DNA of 49,022 nt from Weeksellaceae bacterium (GTDB lineage Bacteria > Bacteroidota > Bacteroidia > Flavobacteriales > Weeksellaceae). A program made the translations under genes and the position numbers. Below the pieces are notes generated by a model. The model was not told the origin of the DNA, searched no databases, and saw only the letters and a list, made by a program, of their open reading frames with translations. How positions within the stretch are numbered: position 1 is the stretch's first letter; every line of letters starts with the position of its first letter. The stretch lies in assembly GCA_022013695.1 (NCBI GenBank), contig JAKLPS010000019.1:1-49022 (forward strand), written 5' to 3'. This document shows, one piece after another, positions 33,889 through 43,190 of the stretch.

Positions 33889-34349
33889 AGGTTAATCTAC
33901 TTGTGTTGAGGAAAAATGAGAGACCAAATATAATTAATAATGGTAATAAAATAAATGCTGGGTAAAAATTACTCCAATTTTTTTGAAAAATGAAGGCCAT
34001 ATACAAAGAGCCGACCGAGCTTCCCAAAGAGGAGAAGATCACAACTAAAGAAACCAATAGATGAGCCTTGTCCTTCGAAACAAGATTCAGAATCTTGGAA
34101 CTGTACTCAGGAAAGCAAAAATTAAGGAGAAGTAAGCCCATTCTTATTACCTGTTTTTCGCAATTAAGTTGACACAAAATAAGGAGACAACTGCCATTGG
34201 AATATCTGTGAAGGATTCCAAAAGCCCGAGACCTTTGTAAGAAAATTGCTCCAAAAGTTGCAAAATGATAAGGCCCATACTGTTGGCAGCATCCAGAAAA
34301 TCGGAAAACTTAAATTCAGAGGAATTAACATCTTTCTATTAACATTCAT
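33866..34349 (-). pseudogene. Broken MFS transporter gene
   Basis: Two conserved pieces lie in different frames on the minus strand. The upstream piece reads EFKFSDFLDAANSMGLIILQ and continues through LLESFTDIPMAVVSLFCVN to tandem stops near 34150, in the style of an MFS sugar permease. The second piece is in another frame (HLLVSLVVIFSSLGSSVGSL, then PAFILLPLLIIFGLSFFLN) and ends at 33866 inside the regulator start. The N-terminal half, the linker between the pieces and a common frame are missing, so no working transporter can be made. Its place between a NUDIX regulator and a SusC locus suggests it once imported the released sugar. Confidence 0.7.
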
Positions 34350-34482
34350 TTAATGATAATTTAACTTCTATTAACATTGAGTGCTGTTTTCGGGGATGCC
34401 AAAAGTACAAGTTAAGTGATTAAAGCTTCTCAAAATCTTTTGGAAAAGTGCATTAATATTATAAAAATAAAAAAAATAAAAA

Positions 34483-34506
34483 TTTATTTTGATATGTCAA
34501 AATAAA
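34483..34506. promoter_or_regulatory. Perfect palindrome upstream of susC, candidate operator
   Basis: TTTATTTTGA, spacer TATG, TCAAAATAAA: two perfect 10-base arms around 4 bases, 50 bases before the SusC start. The left arm includes TTATTTTG, one base off the -7 consensus, so a bound regulator would block transcription. The adjacent NUDIX regulator is the natural candidate; binding is inferred. Confidence 0.5.
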
Positions 34507-34555
34507 AATTAAATTTAATGTCTCAACACGAGATTAACAAAAAATTAATTAAAAT

Positions 34556-37477
34556 ATGAACTTAAAGTATTCAAAATGTCTCGGATTAGCCGCTGTACTT
34601 TATTTTACAGCCAACTATTCTGCTCAGCAGGTTAAGGACACTGTTACTAAGGAAACAACTATTGAGGAAGTGGTTGTAATTGGCTATGGTACTCAGAAGA
34701 AGAGTAACGTTACGGGTGCAATCTCCAGTCTCAAAGCTTCCGACATTGAGGACATGCCGGCCGGTAAGCCGGAACAAGTGTTGCAAGGTAGAGCAGCCGG
34801 GGTTTCGGTGGTTACCAATTCTGGACAGCCAGGATCTACGGCAACAGTCCGAGTCAGAGGTGTTACCAGTTTTGGAGCTGGTAGTAACGACCCACTTTGG
34901 GTAGTTGATGGAATTGTCGTAGACGGTATTGGATGGCTTAACCAATCGGATATCGAGAACATCGAAGTTCTGAAAGATGGTGCTTCTGCTGCGATTTATG
35001 GCGTATCTGCTGCGAAAGGGGTTGTATTAGTAACAACCAAAAAAGGTTCCAAAGGAAAACTTTCGTTGAACTATAACGGTTTTTTTGGTGTTGGAAATGC
35101 TTCAAGAAAGTTAGACCTTCTGAATGCCACTCAGTATGCGACGATAATGAACGAAGCAAGAGCAAACGACGGAAAGCCGCTTCTATTTAGTAATCCATCC
35201 TCTTACGGAGAAGGGACCGACTGGCAAAATTTAATCTTTAATTCTGCTCAAAGAGAATCTCACGAAGTAAGTGTCAGCAGTGGTAGTGACAAATCGACGT
35301 TCTATGCCTCTTTTGGATATTATGACCAACAAGGTATTGTGCTGCGAGATGTATCTTATTATAAAAGATTAAATGGAAGAATTAACTCGACACATAAAGT
35401 AACCAACTGGTTAACTGTGGGTCAAACATTTGCTTACACTCATACCAAATCTGAAGGAGTAAATTCATATTCTAATACAGAATATGGAGGACCTCTTAGT
35501 TCTGCCATCAATTTGGACCCTATTACGCCGGGAATTGTGAATGATATGAGCTTAGTAAATCCCGCGCACTATACCAATCCATATATTGTGAGAGATCCAC
35601 GGACAGGAAATCCTTATGGTATATCGCCCTACGTACAACAGGAAATTACAAATCCGTTAGGATTTCGAGACATTGCTCTAGGACAATATAATTATTCAGA
35701 TGATTTTGTTGGAAATGCTTTTGTTGAAATCAAACCAGTTGATCATTTTACTCTAAGATCCACTATGAACGGGAAGCTATCCTATTGGGGCAGCCAAGGA
35801 TTTACACCACTATTTTATTTAAGTCCAACACAGCAGAATACCGTGAATAACAGGCTTAATAGAGTAAGTCAAAAGAAATTTGAATGGAGTACGGAGAATA
35901 CACTGACGTACCAAAATAAATTCGGATTGCATAGTGTTAGCGCTCTGGTAGGGCAAGGCTATTACGAATATGATATTTCCAGCGGTAGTAGCGTAACATA
36001 CGTTGGTTTGCCAATCACAAGTTATCAAGATGCGTCTTTCAATTTTGATACGCCCACCTCCAATATCACCGCCTCTGCCTGGGATGGCATTCAAGCCCAT
36101 AAAGCCTCATACTTTGGACGTTTAATTTATGATTTTGACAATCGGTATTTATTGACTGGAACAATACGCCGTGATGGCTCATCGAGATTTGGTGCAAATA
36201 ATCACTGGGGTAATTTTCCTTCCTTTTCCCTTGGTTGGAATGTATCGAATGAATCTTTCTGGAAAGAAAATAAAATTATTAATAGTTTGAAATTAAGAGG
36301 TGGCTACGGAGTTTTAGGAAATGACAATTTTGCTAATTTCATGTACGCAAGTTTTGTGCAAGGAGGTAACAATTATACCTTCATTGATGCAAATGGCATT
36401 ACGCACGTTACTTCTGGATATGCGCCAACCACGTTAGAAAATCCAGATTTACACTGGGAAGAGACAAAGCAGACCAATATTGCTGCTGATATCAAGTTCT
36501 TGAACAATTTTGATTTGACTGTAGATTTCTATCAAAAAAAGACAACAGATATCTTAAGACAAATTAGTCTTCCTGGCTACATTGGAGCCACCAATAAACC
36601 TTGGAGAAATATCGGAGATATGAACAACAAGGGTATCGAGACCAGTTTAGGATATAAGAAACAGTGGAATGATTTCGGAATCTCTGTGAATGGTAATTTT
36701 GCCTATCTCAAAAATGAAATTACGAAGCTTGAAGATGGTTTAAAATATATTGATGTCGTTGGATTCCAGTCTATGGGGGCTATTCAAAGCATGCAGGTGG
36801 GCTATCCTTATAGCTCATTTTGGGGACATCAGACTGCAGGAATATTTCAAAATCAATCGGAAATTAACTCTTATGTCAATTCAACTGGACAATTGTTGCA
36901 ACCAAATGCTAAACCAGGCGATTTCCGTTGGGTAGACAGCAATGGAGATGGAAAAATAGATCAATCCGATAGGGCTTATCTTGGTAATTCATTGCCAAAA
37001 TATACTTTTGGATTTACAGTGAATTTAAACTACAAGAATTTTGACTTGATGGTGTTTGCACAAGGACAGGCTGGTAACAAAATCTTCCAAGGATTAAGAA
37101 GATTAGATATACCTAATGCCAATTTCCAGACTGCGGTTTTAGACCGCTGGGTGGGAGAAGGATCTACCAATTCTACACCAAGGGCTACGCAAGATGATCC
37201 CAATCACAATTTAACATGGATGTCTGATTATTACTTGCAAAAAGGGGATTATCTACGCATTAAATTAGTACAAGTGGGATATACGCTACCGAAAGATATT
37301 ACACAAGCGCTTGGAACTACTAAAATCAGATTCTATGTCACTGGAGAAAATCTTTTTACATTTACAAAATATACGGGATTCGATCCAGAAATTGCTGGCG
37401 GTGACACCTTAGGCGTAGATAGAGCCTACTATCCGCAAGCAAGAACAGTATTATTTGGTGCTAATGTTCAATTTTAA
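34556..37477 (+). CDS. SusC/RagA-type TonB-dependent outer-membrane transporter
   Basis: A 973-residue TonB-dependent receptor that should form a pedal-bin pair with the SusD protein and import oligosaccharides. A signal peptide (1-23, ending NYSAQQ) is followed almost at once by the TonB box and the SusC signature TIEEVVVIGYGTQKKSNVTG (about 35-54). The usual ~90-residue carboxypeptidase-like domain before the plug is therefore missing. The plug has GRAAGVSVVTNSGQPGSTA and VRVRGVTSFG. The barrel ends FGANVQF with a terminal Phe. It is the first gene of the glucan operon; susD follows after 11 bases. Confidence 0.95.
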   Translation: MNLKYSKCLGLAAVLYFTANYSAQQVKDTVTKETTIEEVVVIGYGTQKKSNVTGAISSLKASDIEDMPAGKPEQVLQGRAAGVSVVTNSGQPGSTATVRVRGVTSFGAGSNDPLWVVDGIVVDGIGWLNQSDIENIEVLKDGASAAIYGVSAAKGVVLVTTKKGSKGKLSLNYNGFFGVGNASRKLDLLNATQYATIMNEARANDGKPLLFSNPSSYGEGTDWQNLIFNSAQRESHEVSVSSGSDKSTFYASFGYYDQQGIVLRDVSYYKRLNGRINSTHKVTNWLTVGQTFAYTHTKSEGVNSYSNTEYGGPLSSAINLDPITPGIVNDMSLVNPAHYTNPYIVRDPRTGNPYGISPYVQQEITNPLGFRDIALGQYNYSDDFVGNAFVEIKPVDHFTLRSTMNGKLSYWGSQGFTPLFYLSPTQQNTVNNRLNRVSQKKFEWSTENTLTYQNKFGLHSVSALVGQGYYEYDISSGSSVTYVGLPITSYQDASFNFDTPTSNITASAWDGIQAHKASYFGRLIYDFDNRYLLTGTIRRDGSSRFGANNHWGNFPSFSLGWNVSNESFWKENKIINSLKLRGGYGVLGNDNFANFMYASFVQGGNNYTFIDANGITHVTSGYAPTTLENPDLHWEETKQTNIAADIKFLNNFDLTVDFYQKKTTDILRQISLPGYIGATNKPWRNIGDMNNKGIETSLGYKKQWNDFGISVNGNFAYLKNEITKLEDGLKYIDVVGFQSMGAIQSMQVGYPYSSFWGHQTAGIFQNQSEINSYVNSTGQLLQPNAKPGDFRWVDSNGDGKIDQSDRAYLGNSLPKYTFGFTVNLNYKNFDLMVFAQGQAGNKIFQGLRRLDIPNANFQTAVLDRWVGEGSTNSTPRATQDDPNHNLTWMSDYYLQKGDYLRIKLVQVGYTLPKDITQALGTTKIRFYVTGENLFTFTKYTGFDPEIAGGDTLGVDRAYYPQARTVLFGANVQF

Positions 37478-37488
37478 AAATATAAAAA

Positions 37489-39015
37489 ATGAAAAATAAA
37501 AAATATGTAGGTAAGTTTATATGCATGGCATTGTTAAGTGCCAGTGTATTTGGTTTTGTTGCTTGCAACGATTCCAATCTTGAAGATGTGCAAAATTTAG
37601 GAGCTTTCGATACCAACAATTATTATAAAACTGAATCTCAATGTTTTGCCGGCGTCGTTGCCACCTATGATTTGATGCGAAAGTATGCCGGAGGTTTTGA
37701 AAATATGGTAACATTTTTCAATGCCGGATCCGATGATTTTTACTCAGGAGGAGGTAGTTCAGGAGATGGGGCCGGGATCCAGGGCTTTTCGAATTATACG
37801 ATCAACGGCACTATTATGCCTCGCAGTTATTGGACTGATTTTTATCAGGGCATTGCCAGAGCGAACATTGTAATACAAAAAGTTCCAGATGCTGAGATTT
37901 CCCAGGCCACTAAAAATAGATTTATCGCAGAAGCTAAAGTTCTGAGATCACTTTATTATTTTGAGCTTTTAAGAATGTTCAAAAATGTTCCGCTGATTTT
38001 AGTACCAATAAAAACAAGCGATGACTACTATCATATTCCGCAAGCTGATCCAGCCGCCGTCTATGCACAAATAGAACAAGACATTGTGGCATCGATCAGC
38101 GCATTACCAATGACGGTGACCGGCGTTGATAGAGGGAGGATGACTCAAGGATCGGCACGAGCCATACTCGGAAAGATCTATTTGTACGACAAAAAAATGA
38201 ATCTTGCTGCTGAGCAATTGGCTCAAGTCAATGGAACCCCAGGACAGTTAAGCCAGTATGGCTACAAATTATTAGCTAACTATGGAGATCTTTGGAAAGT
38301 AGATAACAAGTTTACTACCGAAGCCATCGTCGAGGTAATGCATACCAACCAATCCCTTAATGATTGGAGCTTCTGGGGAACTGGCAAAGATGAGGGAAAT
38401 ACTGTTTGTATTATGACCGGTTTACGATCATATAATAAGATTGCAAGCGACGTTCCAGATCTTGTTTCTGGATGGTCATTTAATCCGATGACGGAGGATT
38501 TGTTTAATAACCTTCAGAATGATCCTCGTGCTGGTTATACCATTTTTAATGCTAAAGATCTAATGGCAGGCGGCAAAATTACGTATACGCCAGGTTATAA
38601 GGATACAGGATATTTTCTAAAAAAATATCTGCCATACACCGCCGATAAATCTTCTTTGCCAGGTGCTACAGAGCTTAACTTTCGGCAAAATTACATCTTA
38701 ATAAGATTAGCAGATTCCTACTTGATGGAAGCAGAAGCTTTGGGTGGTACTGGTGCAAGAGCGCAAGCACTTTTAGACGCCGTAAGATCAAGAGTGGGAT
38801 TAGCTTCTGTTCCTGTGTCGATGCAGGCTATTAAAGATGAAAGAAGAAAAGAACTGGCAGGAGAAGGACACCGCTGGTTTGATCTTGTGAGATGGGGAGA
38901 TGCCCCAGCCAAGTTGGGAACAAGAGGATTTACCACTGGTAAAAATGAAGTGATGCCAATACCTTTCGACGAGCTTTCAAACACATCTATTAAACAAAAT
39001 CCAAACTATAATTAA
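37489..39015 (+). CDS. SusD/RagB-type surface glycan-binding lipoprotein
   Basis: A 508-residue lipoprotein with lipobox FVAC (Cys26) followed by acidic residues for surface export. It should cap the SusC barrel and bind glycan. SusD hallmarks are RFIAEAKVLRSLYYFELLRMF in the TPR-like helical part, then DSYLMEAEAL and the C-terminal RRKELAGEGHRWFDLVRWG block. The length is normal. It lies 11 bases after susC and 10 bases before the PKD lipoprotein gene. Confidence 0.95.
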   Translation: MKNKKYVGKFICMALLSASVFGFVACNDSNLEDVQNLGAFDTNNYYKTESQCFAGVVATYDLMRKYAGGFENMVTFFNAGSDDFYSGGGSSGDGAGIQGFSNYTINGTIMPRSYWTDFYQGIARANIVIQKVPDAEISQATKNRFIAEAKVLRSLYYFELLRMFKNVPLILVPIKTSDDYYHIPQADPAAVYAQIEQDIVASISALPMTVTGVDRGRMTQGSARAILGKIYLYDKKMNLAAEQLAQVNGTPGQLSQYGYKLLANYGDLWKVDNKFTTEAIVEVMHTNQSLNDWSFWGTGKDEGNTVCIMTGLRSYNKIASDVPDLVSGWSFNPMTEDLFNNLQNDPRAGYTIFNAKDLMAGGKITYTPGYKDTGYFLKKYLPYTADKSSLPGATELNFRQNYILIRLADSYLMEAEALGGTGARAQALLDAVRSRVGLASVPVSMQAIKDERRKELAGEGHRWFDLVRWGDAPAKLGTRGFTTGKNEVMPIPFDELSNTSIKQNPNYN

Positions 39016-39025
39016 TACCATTATT

Positions 39026-39901
39026 ATGAATATAAATTTAAAACATATTATCTTTTTGGGAATATCACTGTTCACAATATCATGTGTTCCCGATAGTGCA
39101 GATGGCGATGGAAATGGTCTTGGACCACTAAAGACTCTTGATGCCACATTTGCTGTTGCACAAACTTCCGCAAATCATTATAAGCTTTCCTCAAAAGATC
39201 AATCTTATATGCTCTCTAAATGGGACTTAGGAGATGGAGCAGGGTTTTATAATGGAAAAATGGTGGAGGACATCTTTCTTCCCGATGCAGGAGTATATAA
39301 AGTTCAACACCAAGCTGTAGGGCAAGGAGGGATAGTGGGAGCCACTGCTTCTCAAACGATAACCGTTGATAATCCTGATCCTGTTGCAGGAAACTTGGTT
39401 CAAGGTGGCAAGTTTCTCAATTCGGCCGACGTAGCAAAATGGTCATTCAGTTTTCCTAATCCAGCCGGAACAGCGCTTTGGACTTTTAATAACGGCAGTG
39501 CAACCATTGTAGCACAAAATTACCAAGGAAATGTAATGTATCAAGCCATAAATGTAGTGGCAGGACGTACATACAAAGCCGATGCCGTCGTTAGTTCAAA
39601 TGGTGTGGTCAACTCTTTGCTTGAAATTTACGTAGGATATAAAAAACCCTCTCTTTATAGTGACTATACTGGAGATGGAACAGATTCTAGCTGGCTAAGA
39701 GCTATTAATACCTGGGCAGGAAGTGGTACTTCTCCTTTTAGCGGAAAAATTTCTGTCGTTGGTTCCCAAAATCCCACCAATCCGAACGGAACTTTCACTG
39801 CAACTCAAACAGGTTTAGTTTATTTTGCTATAAGAGCGCTCGGTGCCGACATGAAGGCAGGAATTACCATATCAAATGTAGAATTCCGAGGGAGCAATTA
39901 G
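39026..39901 (+). CDS. PKD-containing surface lipoprotein, probable surface glycan-binding protein
   Basis: A 291-residue lipoprotein with lipobox TISC (Cys20). Residues ~38-115 form a PKD-like domain (KWDLGDGAGFYNG, GVYKVQHQAVG). The rest (~130-291) is a beta-sandwich resembling carbohydrate-binding modules of the CBM4/CBM9-like kind, with an Asn/Trp-rich face (WTFNNGSA, YKADAVVSSNG, FAIRALGADMKAG). This layout and its position just after SusD match the surface glycan-binding proteins of Bacteroidota loci such as the B. thetaiotaomicron beta-glucan locus. Binding specificity is inferred from the neighbouring GH30 and GH16 enzymes. A strong terminator follows. Confidence 0.82.
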   Translation: MNINLKHIIFLGISLFTISCVPDSADGDGNGLGPLKTLDATFAVAQTSANHYKLSSKDQSYMLSKWDLGDGAGFYNGKMVEDIFLPDAGVYKVQHQAVGQGGIVGATASQTITVDNPDPVAGNLVQGGKFLNSADVAKWSFSFPNPAGTALWTFNNGSATIVAQNYQGNVMYQAINVVAGRTYKADAVVSSNGVVNSLLEIYVGYKKPSLYSDYTGDGTDSSWLRAINTWAGSGTSPFSGKISVVGSQNPTNPNGTFTATQTGLVYFAIRALGADMKAGITISNVEFRGSN

Positions 39902-39927
39902 TTTTTTTCATATCATATTTCATAGTT

Positions 39928-39960
39928 GAAAGAGGTTCTCAAAAACCTCTTTCGTTTTTT
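39928..39960 (+). terminator. Rho-independent terminator after the SusC/SusD/SGBP genes
   Basis: A perfect 10-bp stem, GAAAGAGGTT (39928-39937) with AACCTCTTTC (39944-39953), has a 6-base loop and runs into six T residues. It separates the binding/transport genes from the enzyme genes and may let the former be made in excess. Confidence 0.88.
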
Positions 39961-40069
39961 CTAATATTTTCAATCGAAATTCATAATTTTAAAAGGAGAG
40001 CGTTGTGGAAAATTTAAAAATTTCTATTGCGCTTTTTCTAAGTTCAGAGATATTTAAAAACACCAAAAA

Positions 40070-41533
40070 ATGTATTATAAATCCAATAATATTTTTCGCA
40101 GCAAAGCACTGTTCTTTGGTTTGACCATTTTTTCACTTTTATTTTGTCAGACCAGCACGCTAGACGAGCCAACACCAACAACGCCACCCACCAGTGGAGG
40201 TGATAACTTTGCTTCTGCAAGCTTTTGGCTCACCAAAGCAGACGAATCTGTCAAGTTTCAGAAACAAAGCGACATCTACTTCAACAATGCTTCCAATAAT
40301 TATCAGACTATAGAAATTGACGCCACCCAAAAGTATCAGACCATCGATGGTTTTGGCTACACTTTGACGGGCGGTAGCGTGCAGGTCATCAATCAATTAT
40401 CGGCAACAAAGAAGGAGGAGCTGTTGCAAGATCTTTTTTCTATAAAAGATAATTCAATAGGAGTGAGCTATATCAGGCTAAGCATCGGGGCGTCGGATCT
40501 CAACAGCAGCGTTTTCTCCTACGACGATATGCCTGTCGGGCAAACGGATGTGGCTCTTGCCAACTTTTCTTTAGCCAAAGATCAAGACTTGATAGAGATG
40601 CTAAAAAAGATCTTGACCATCAATCCAACGATCAAAATTATGGCAGCGCCTTGGTCGCCTCCAGTTTGGATGAAGGATAATGGTAGTTCTATTGGCGGCA
40701 GTCTTCAGCCTCAATATTATAATGCCTATGCTCAATATTTTGTAAAATACATCCAGGGAATGAAGGCTCAAGGTATTACCATTGATGCCATCACACCACA
40801 GAACGAACCCTTGAATCCAAATAACAATCCGAGTTTACTGATGACAGCTGCGCAGCAAGCAGCATTTATCAAAAATAGTCTTGGTCCCGCCTTTGCAGCA
40901 GCAAATATCAGTACAAAAATCGTTTTGTACGATCACAACTGCGACAGACCAGACTATCCGACCACAATCCTTGCAGATGCCGACGCAGCGAAGTATGTAG
41001 ATGGTTCTGCTTTCCATCTTTATTCGGGAAATATTGCCGTTCTGAGTAATGTGCATCTGGCTTATCCGGAGAAGAATCTCTATTTTACCGAGCAGTGGAC
41101 AGGTTCTACATCATCATTTGCAGGCGATTTGATTTGGCATTTAAAAAATGTAATAATCGGTTCTATGCGAAACTGGAGCAGGGTGGCACTCGAATGGAAT
41201 CTTGCCAATGATCCCGGCTTCAATCCACATACCGATGGGGGTTGCACGCAGTGCAAAGGTGCTATCACGATTACTACTAGCGAAGCTTTCACAAAGAATG
41301 TGGCTTATTATATCATTGCACATGCATCCAAATTTGTTCCTCAAAATTCGCAGAGAATTGCATCCACACAACCTGGAAATCTGAGTTCCGTAGCCTTCGC
41401 GTCGCCGGACGGCAAAACCACTTTGATTGTCCTGAACGAAGGAAGTTTCATCGAGAATTTCAATATTAAATTTAATGGTAAATCTGCTCCGGCAACTTTA
41501 CCGGCGCAATCGGTCGCCACCTTTGTTTTTTAA
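40070..41533 (+). CDS. Glycoside hydrolase family 30, probable endo-beta-1,6-glucanase
   Basis: A 487-residue enzyme exported by an N-terminal signal, with a Thr/Pro/Gly-rich spacer (about 31-45) before the catalytic domain. Cys26 (SLLFC) could be lipidated although the lipobox is imperfect. The retaining catalytic pair is acid/base Glu246 (ITPQNEP) and nucleophile Glu341 (YFTEQWTG). IDGFGYTLTGGS, PWSPPVWMKDN and the C-terminal small beta domain are typical of GH30. The combination with SusC/D and GH16 suggests the GH30_3 type acting on beta-1,6-glucan, but glucosylceramidase-like activity cannot be excluded. The start codon follows a 110-base AT-rich leader after the terminator. Confidence 0.9.
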   Translation: MYYKSNNIFRSKALFFGLTIFSLLFCQTSTLDEPTPTTPPTSGGDNFASASFWLTKADESVKFQKQSDIYFNNASNNYQTIEIDATQKYQTIDGFGYTLTGGSVQVINQLSATKKEELLQDLFSIKDNSIGVSYIRLSIGASDLNSSVFSYDDMPVGQTDVALANFSLAKDQDLIEMLKKILTINPTIKIMAAPWSPPVWMKDNGSSIGGSLQPQYYNAYAQYFVKYIQGMKAQGITIDAITPQNEPLNPNNNPSLLMTAAQQAAFIKNSLGPAFAAANISTKIVLYDHNCDRPDYPTTILADADAAKYVDGSAFHLYSGNIAVLSNVHLAYPEKNLYFTEQWTGSTSSFAGDLIWHLKNVIIGSMRNWSRVALEWNLANDPGFNPHTDGGCTQCKGAITITTSEAFTKNVAYYIIAHASKFVPQNSQRIASTQPGNLSSVAFASPDGKTTLIVLNEGSFIENFNIKFNGKSAPATLPAQSVATFVF

Positions 41534-41560
41534 TTTTGCAAGATTGTAATTCTGAATCAT

Positions 41561-42361
41561 ATGAGCTTTAGCAATATAAAATTTTCGACGCTTTTTTCTT
41601 TGACTTTATTGATAGGTATTTCCTGCCTTAATGTGAAAAATGCGGGAAAAGGTCAACTCGTTTTTCAAGACGAATTCAATTACCAGGGTTTGCCAAATCC
41701 ATCAAAATGGGAATGTGAAGTAGGCGGCGATGGTTTCGGGAATAATGAACTTCAGTTCTATACAAAAAATAGAATTGAAAATGCAAGGGTAGAAGCGGGC
41801 CATTTGATCATCGAAGCGCGAAAGGAAAAATGGGAAAGCAACCATTATACTTCGGCAAAATTAACCACCAAAAATACATTTCCATTTCAGTACGGCACTA
41901 TCGAGGTTCGTGCAAAACTGCCAAAAGGGAAGGGGACTTGGCCTGCCATCTGGATGCTGAGCAAGAATATCAAAAAATGGCCGGACGACGGCGAAATTGA
42001 TATTATGGAGCACGTGGGCTACCACGAAGGATTTGTACACGGATCGGTACATACCAAAAAATATAATCACGTGATCGGAACGCAGAAGACGGACACCATC
42101 ATCATCAAAGATGCCTCAGAAAATTTCCACATTTACCGAGCCGACTGGACGCCAGAAAAAATCGAAATGTTTGTAGATAACCAAAAATATTTCACCTATA
42201 TAAAATCTGAAACCGAGTACGAAGCGTGGCCTTTTGACCAGCCTTTTTATTTGATTCTAAATCAGGCAGTAGGAGGGAACTGGGGCGGAAAAGAGGGTGT
42301 AGATGAGGCCATCTATCCTCAGAGTTTTCTAATAGATTACGTGAGAATTTACAAAAAATGA
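41561..42361 (+). CDS. Glycoside hydrolase family 16, laminarinase-like
   Basis: A 266-residue lipoprotein-type enzyme (lipobox GISC, Cys22) with a single GH16 catalytic domain. The active-site motif is GEIDIMEHVG with Glu145 (nucleophile), Asp147 and Glu150 (acid/base). QDEFNYQGLPNPSKW, GTWPAIWML and GGNWGG mark the substrate cleft. The arrangement fits beta-1,3-glucanases (GH16_3) that cut laminarin. It lies 27 bases after the GH30 gene, so the two enzymes are probably made together to debranch and cut a mixed beta-1,3/1,6-glucan at the surface. A terminator follows. Confidence 0.93.
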   Translation: MSFSNIKFSTLFSLTLLIGISCLNVKNAGKGQLVFQDEFNYQGLPNPSKWECEVGGDGFGNNELQFYTKNRIENARVEAGHLIIEARKEKWESNHYTSAKLTTKNTFPFQYGTIEVRAKLPKGKGTWPAIWMLSKNIKKWPDDGEIDIMEHVGYHEGFVHGSVHTKKYNHVIGTQKTDTIIIKDASENFHIYRADWTPEKIEMFVDNQKYFTYIKSETEYEAWPFDQPFYLILNQAVGGNWGGKEGVDEAIYPQSFLIDYVRIYKK

Positions 42362-42462
42362 TTCTATTTACAAGGAAAATTTGGTCTTCATAAATTTGCC
42401 CACGTTCTAAAAAATGGATCTTTACTTAGTGTGGATCCTTATTTATTTATTATTTTCAAAGG

Positions 42463-42490
42463 AACAGCAGTTTCAAGAGTTGCTGTTTTT
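42463..42490 (+). terminator. Terminator at the end of the glucan locus
   Basis: A 7-bp stem, AACAGCA (42463-42469) with TGCTGTT (42481-42487), has an 11-base loop and ends in a T run. It abuts the stop codon of the convergent lipoprotein gene. Confidence 0.6.
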
Positions 42491-43007
42491 ACTGTAATTT
42501 AGTTTCGATTAGTTGGCAATCTACCGGCGAAAAGCGCCTTCCTTTGGAGAAATTGATAGCTCTGGGAGAGGAATATACCATTTTACCAGCTCCCGCATCT
42601 GCATAAGAACCAATGCCTTCGAGCAAGACGCCGCTGTCCTGTAGAAAATAAATTTCTCTCTCACTAACGGTACCTTCAGACGCAAACCGGTACTGAATTC
42701 TTAAAGTATCAGCCGCAATTTTTCCGGTGACAGTTCCAAAATTGGAGTCTTTTTCAGCGTTTTTATATTTTAATTTTCCAGAAACTTGGCTGTTGATAAT
42801 TTTGTAGGACAGAAAAACAGAATCTCTTCCAACTGTGCTTGCATAGCAATAGTCAACGTTTTCTTTTTGTAAAATTTGATTCGGATCTTCGGCAGCTGCC
42901 AATGTATCGGGTTTTCTATTTTCGACGTTCATTTGTTTCCCGTGATTTTTCTCGCAAGAGCATACGACTAAAAATGTTATCGAGCAGATTAAAAAAGTAT
43001 TTTTCAT
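42489..43007 (-). CDS. Lipoprotein of unknown function
   Basis: A 172-residue protein with an export signal and two Cys (16 and 18, VVCSCEKN), either of which could be lipidated. A low-complexity linker with Lys/Asn/Glu follows. The C-terminal ~120 residues form a beta-rich domain with FLSYKIINSQVSGKLKY, GTVTGKIAADTLRIQY and YFLQDSGVLLEGIGSY, a pattern found in small flavobacterial lipoproteins that I cannot name. It converges on the GH16 gene and is probably unrelated to the glucan locus. Confidence 0.75.
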   Translation of the reverse strand: MKNTFLICSITFLVVCSCEKNHGKQMNVENRKPDTLAAAEDPNQILQKENVDYCYASTVGRDSVFLSYKIINSQVSGKLKYKNAEKDSNFGTVTGKIAADTLRIQYRFASEGTVSEREIYFLQDSGVLLEGIGSYADAGAGKMVYSSPRAINFSKGRRFSPVDCQLIETKLQ

Positions 43008-43190
43008 TGATAAAAATAATTGAGATAGGGATCGTTAAGAAAATATTGTACCACGATATTTAGAAGGTAAAATTAGGCGGTGTAAAACACTAAATTTCAC
43101 TAAAGAAAAAAGTCCTATAATTTATATTATGTTAAATAGATGCCTTGACATAACCATTTCAATTACTCAGATTATAACTGCCAAAAGAAT

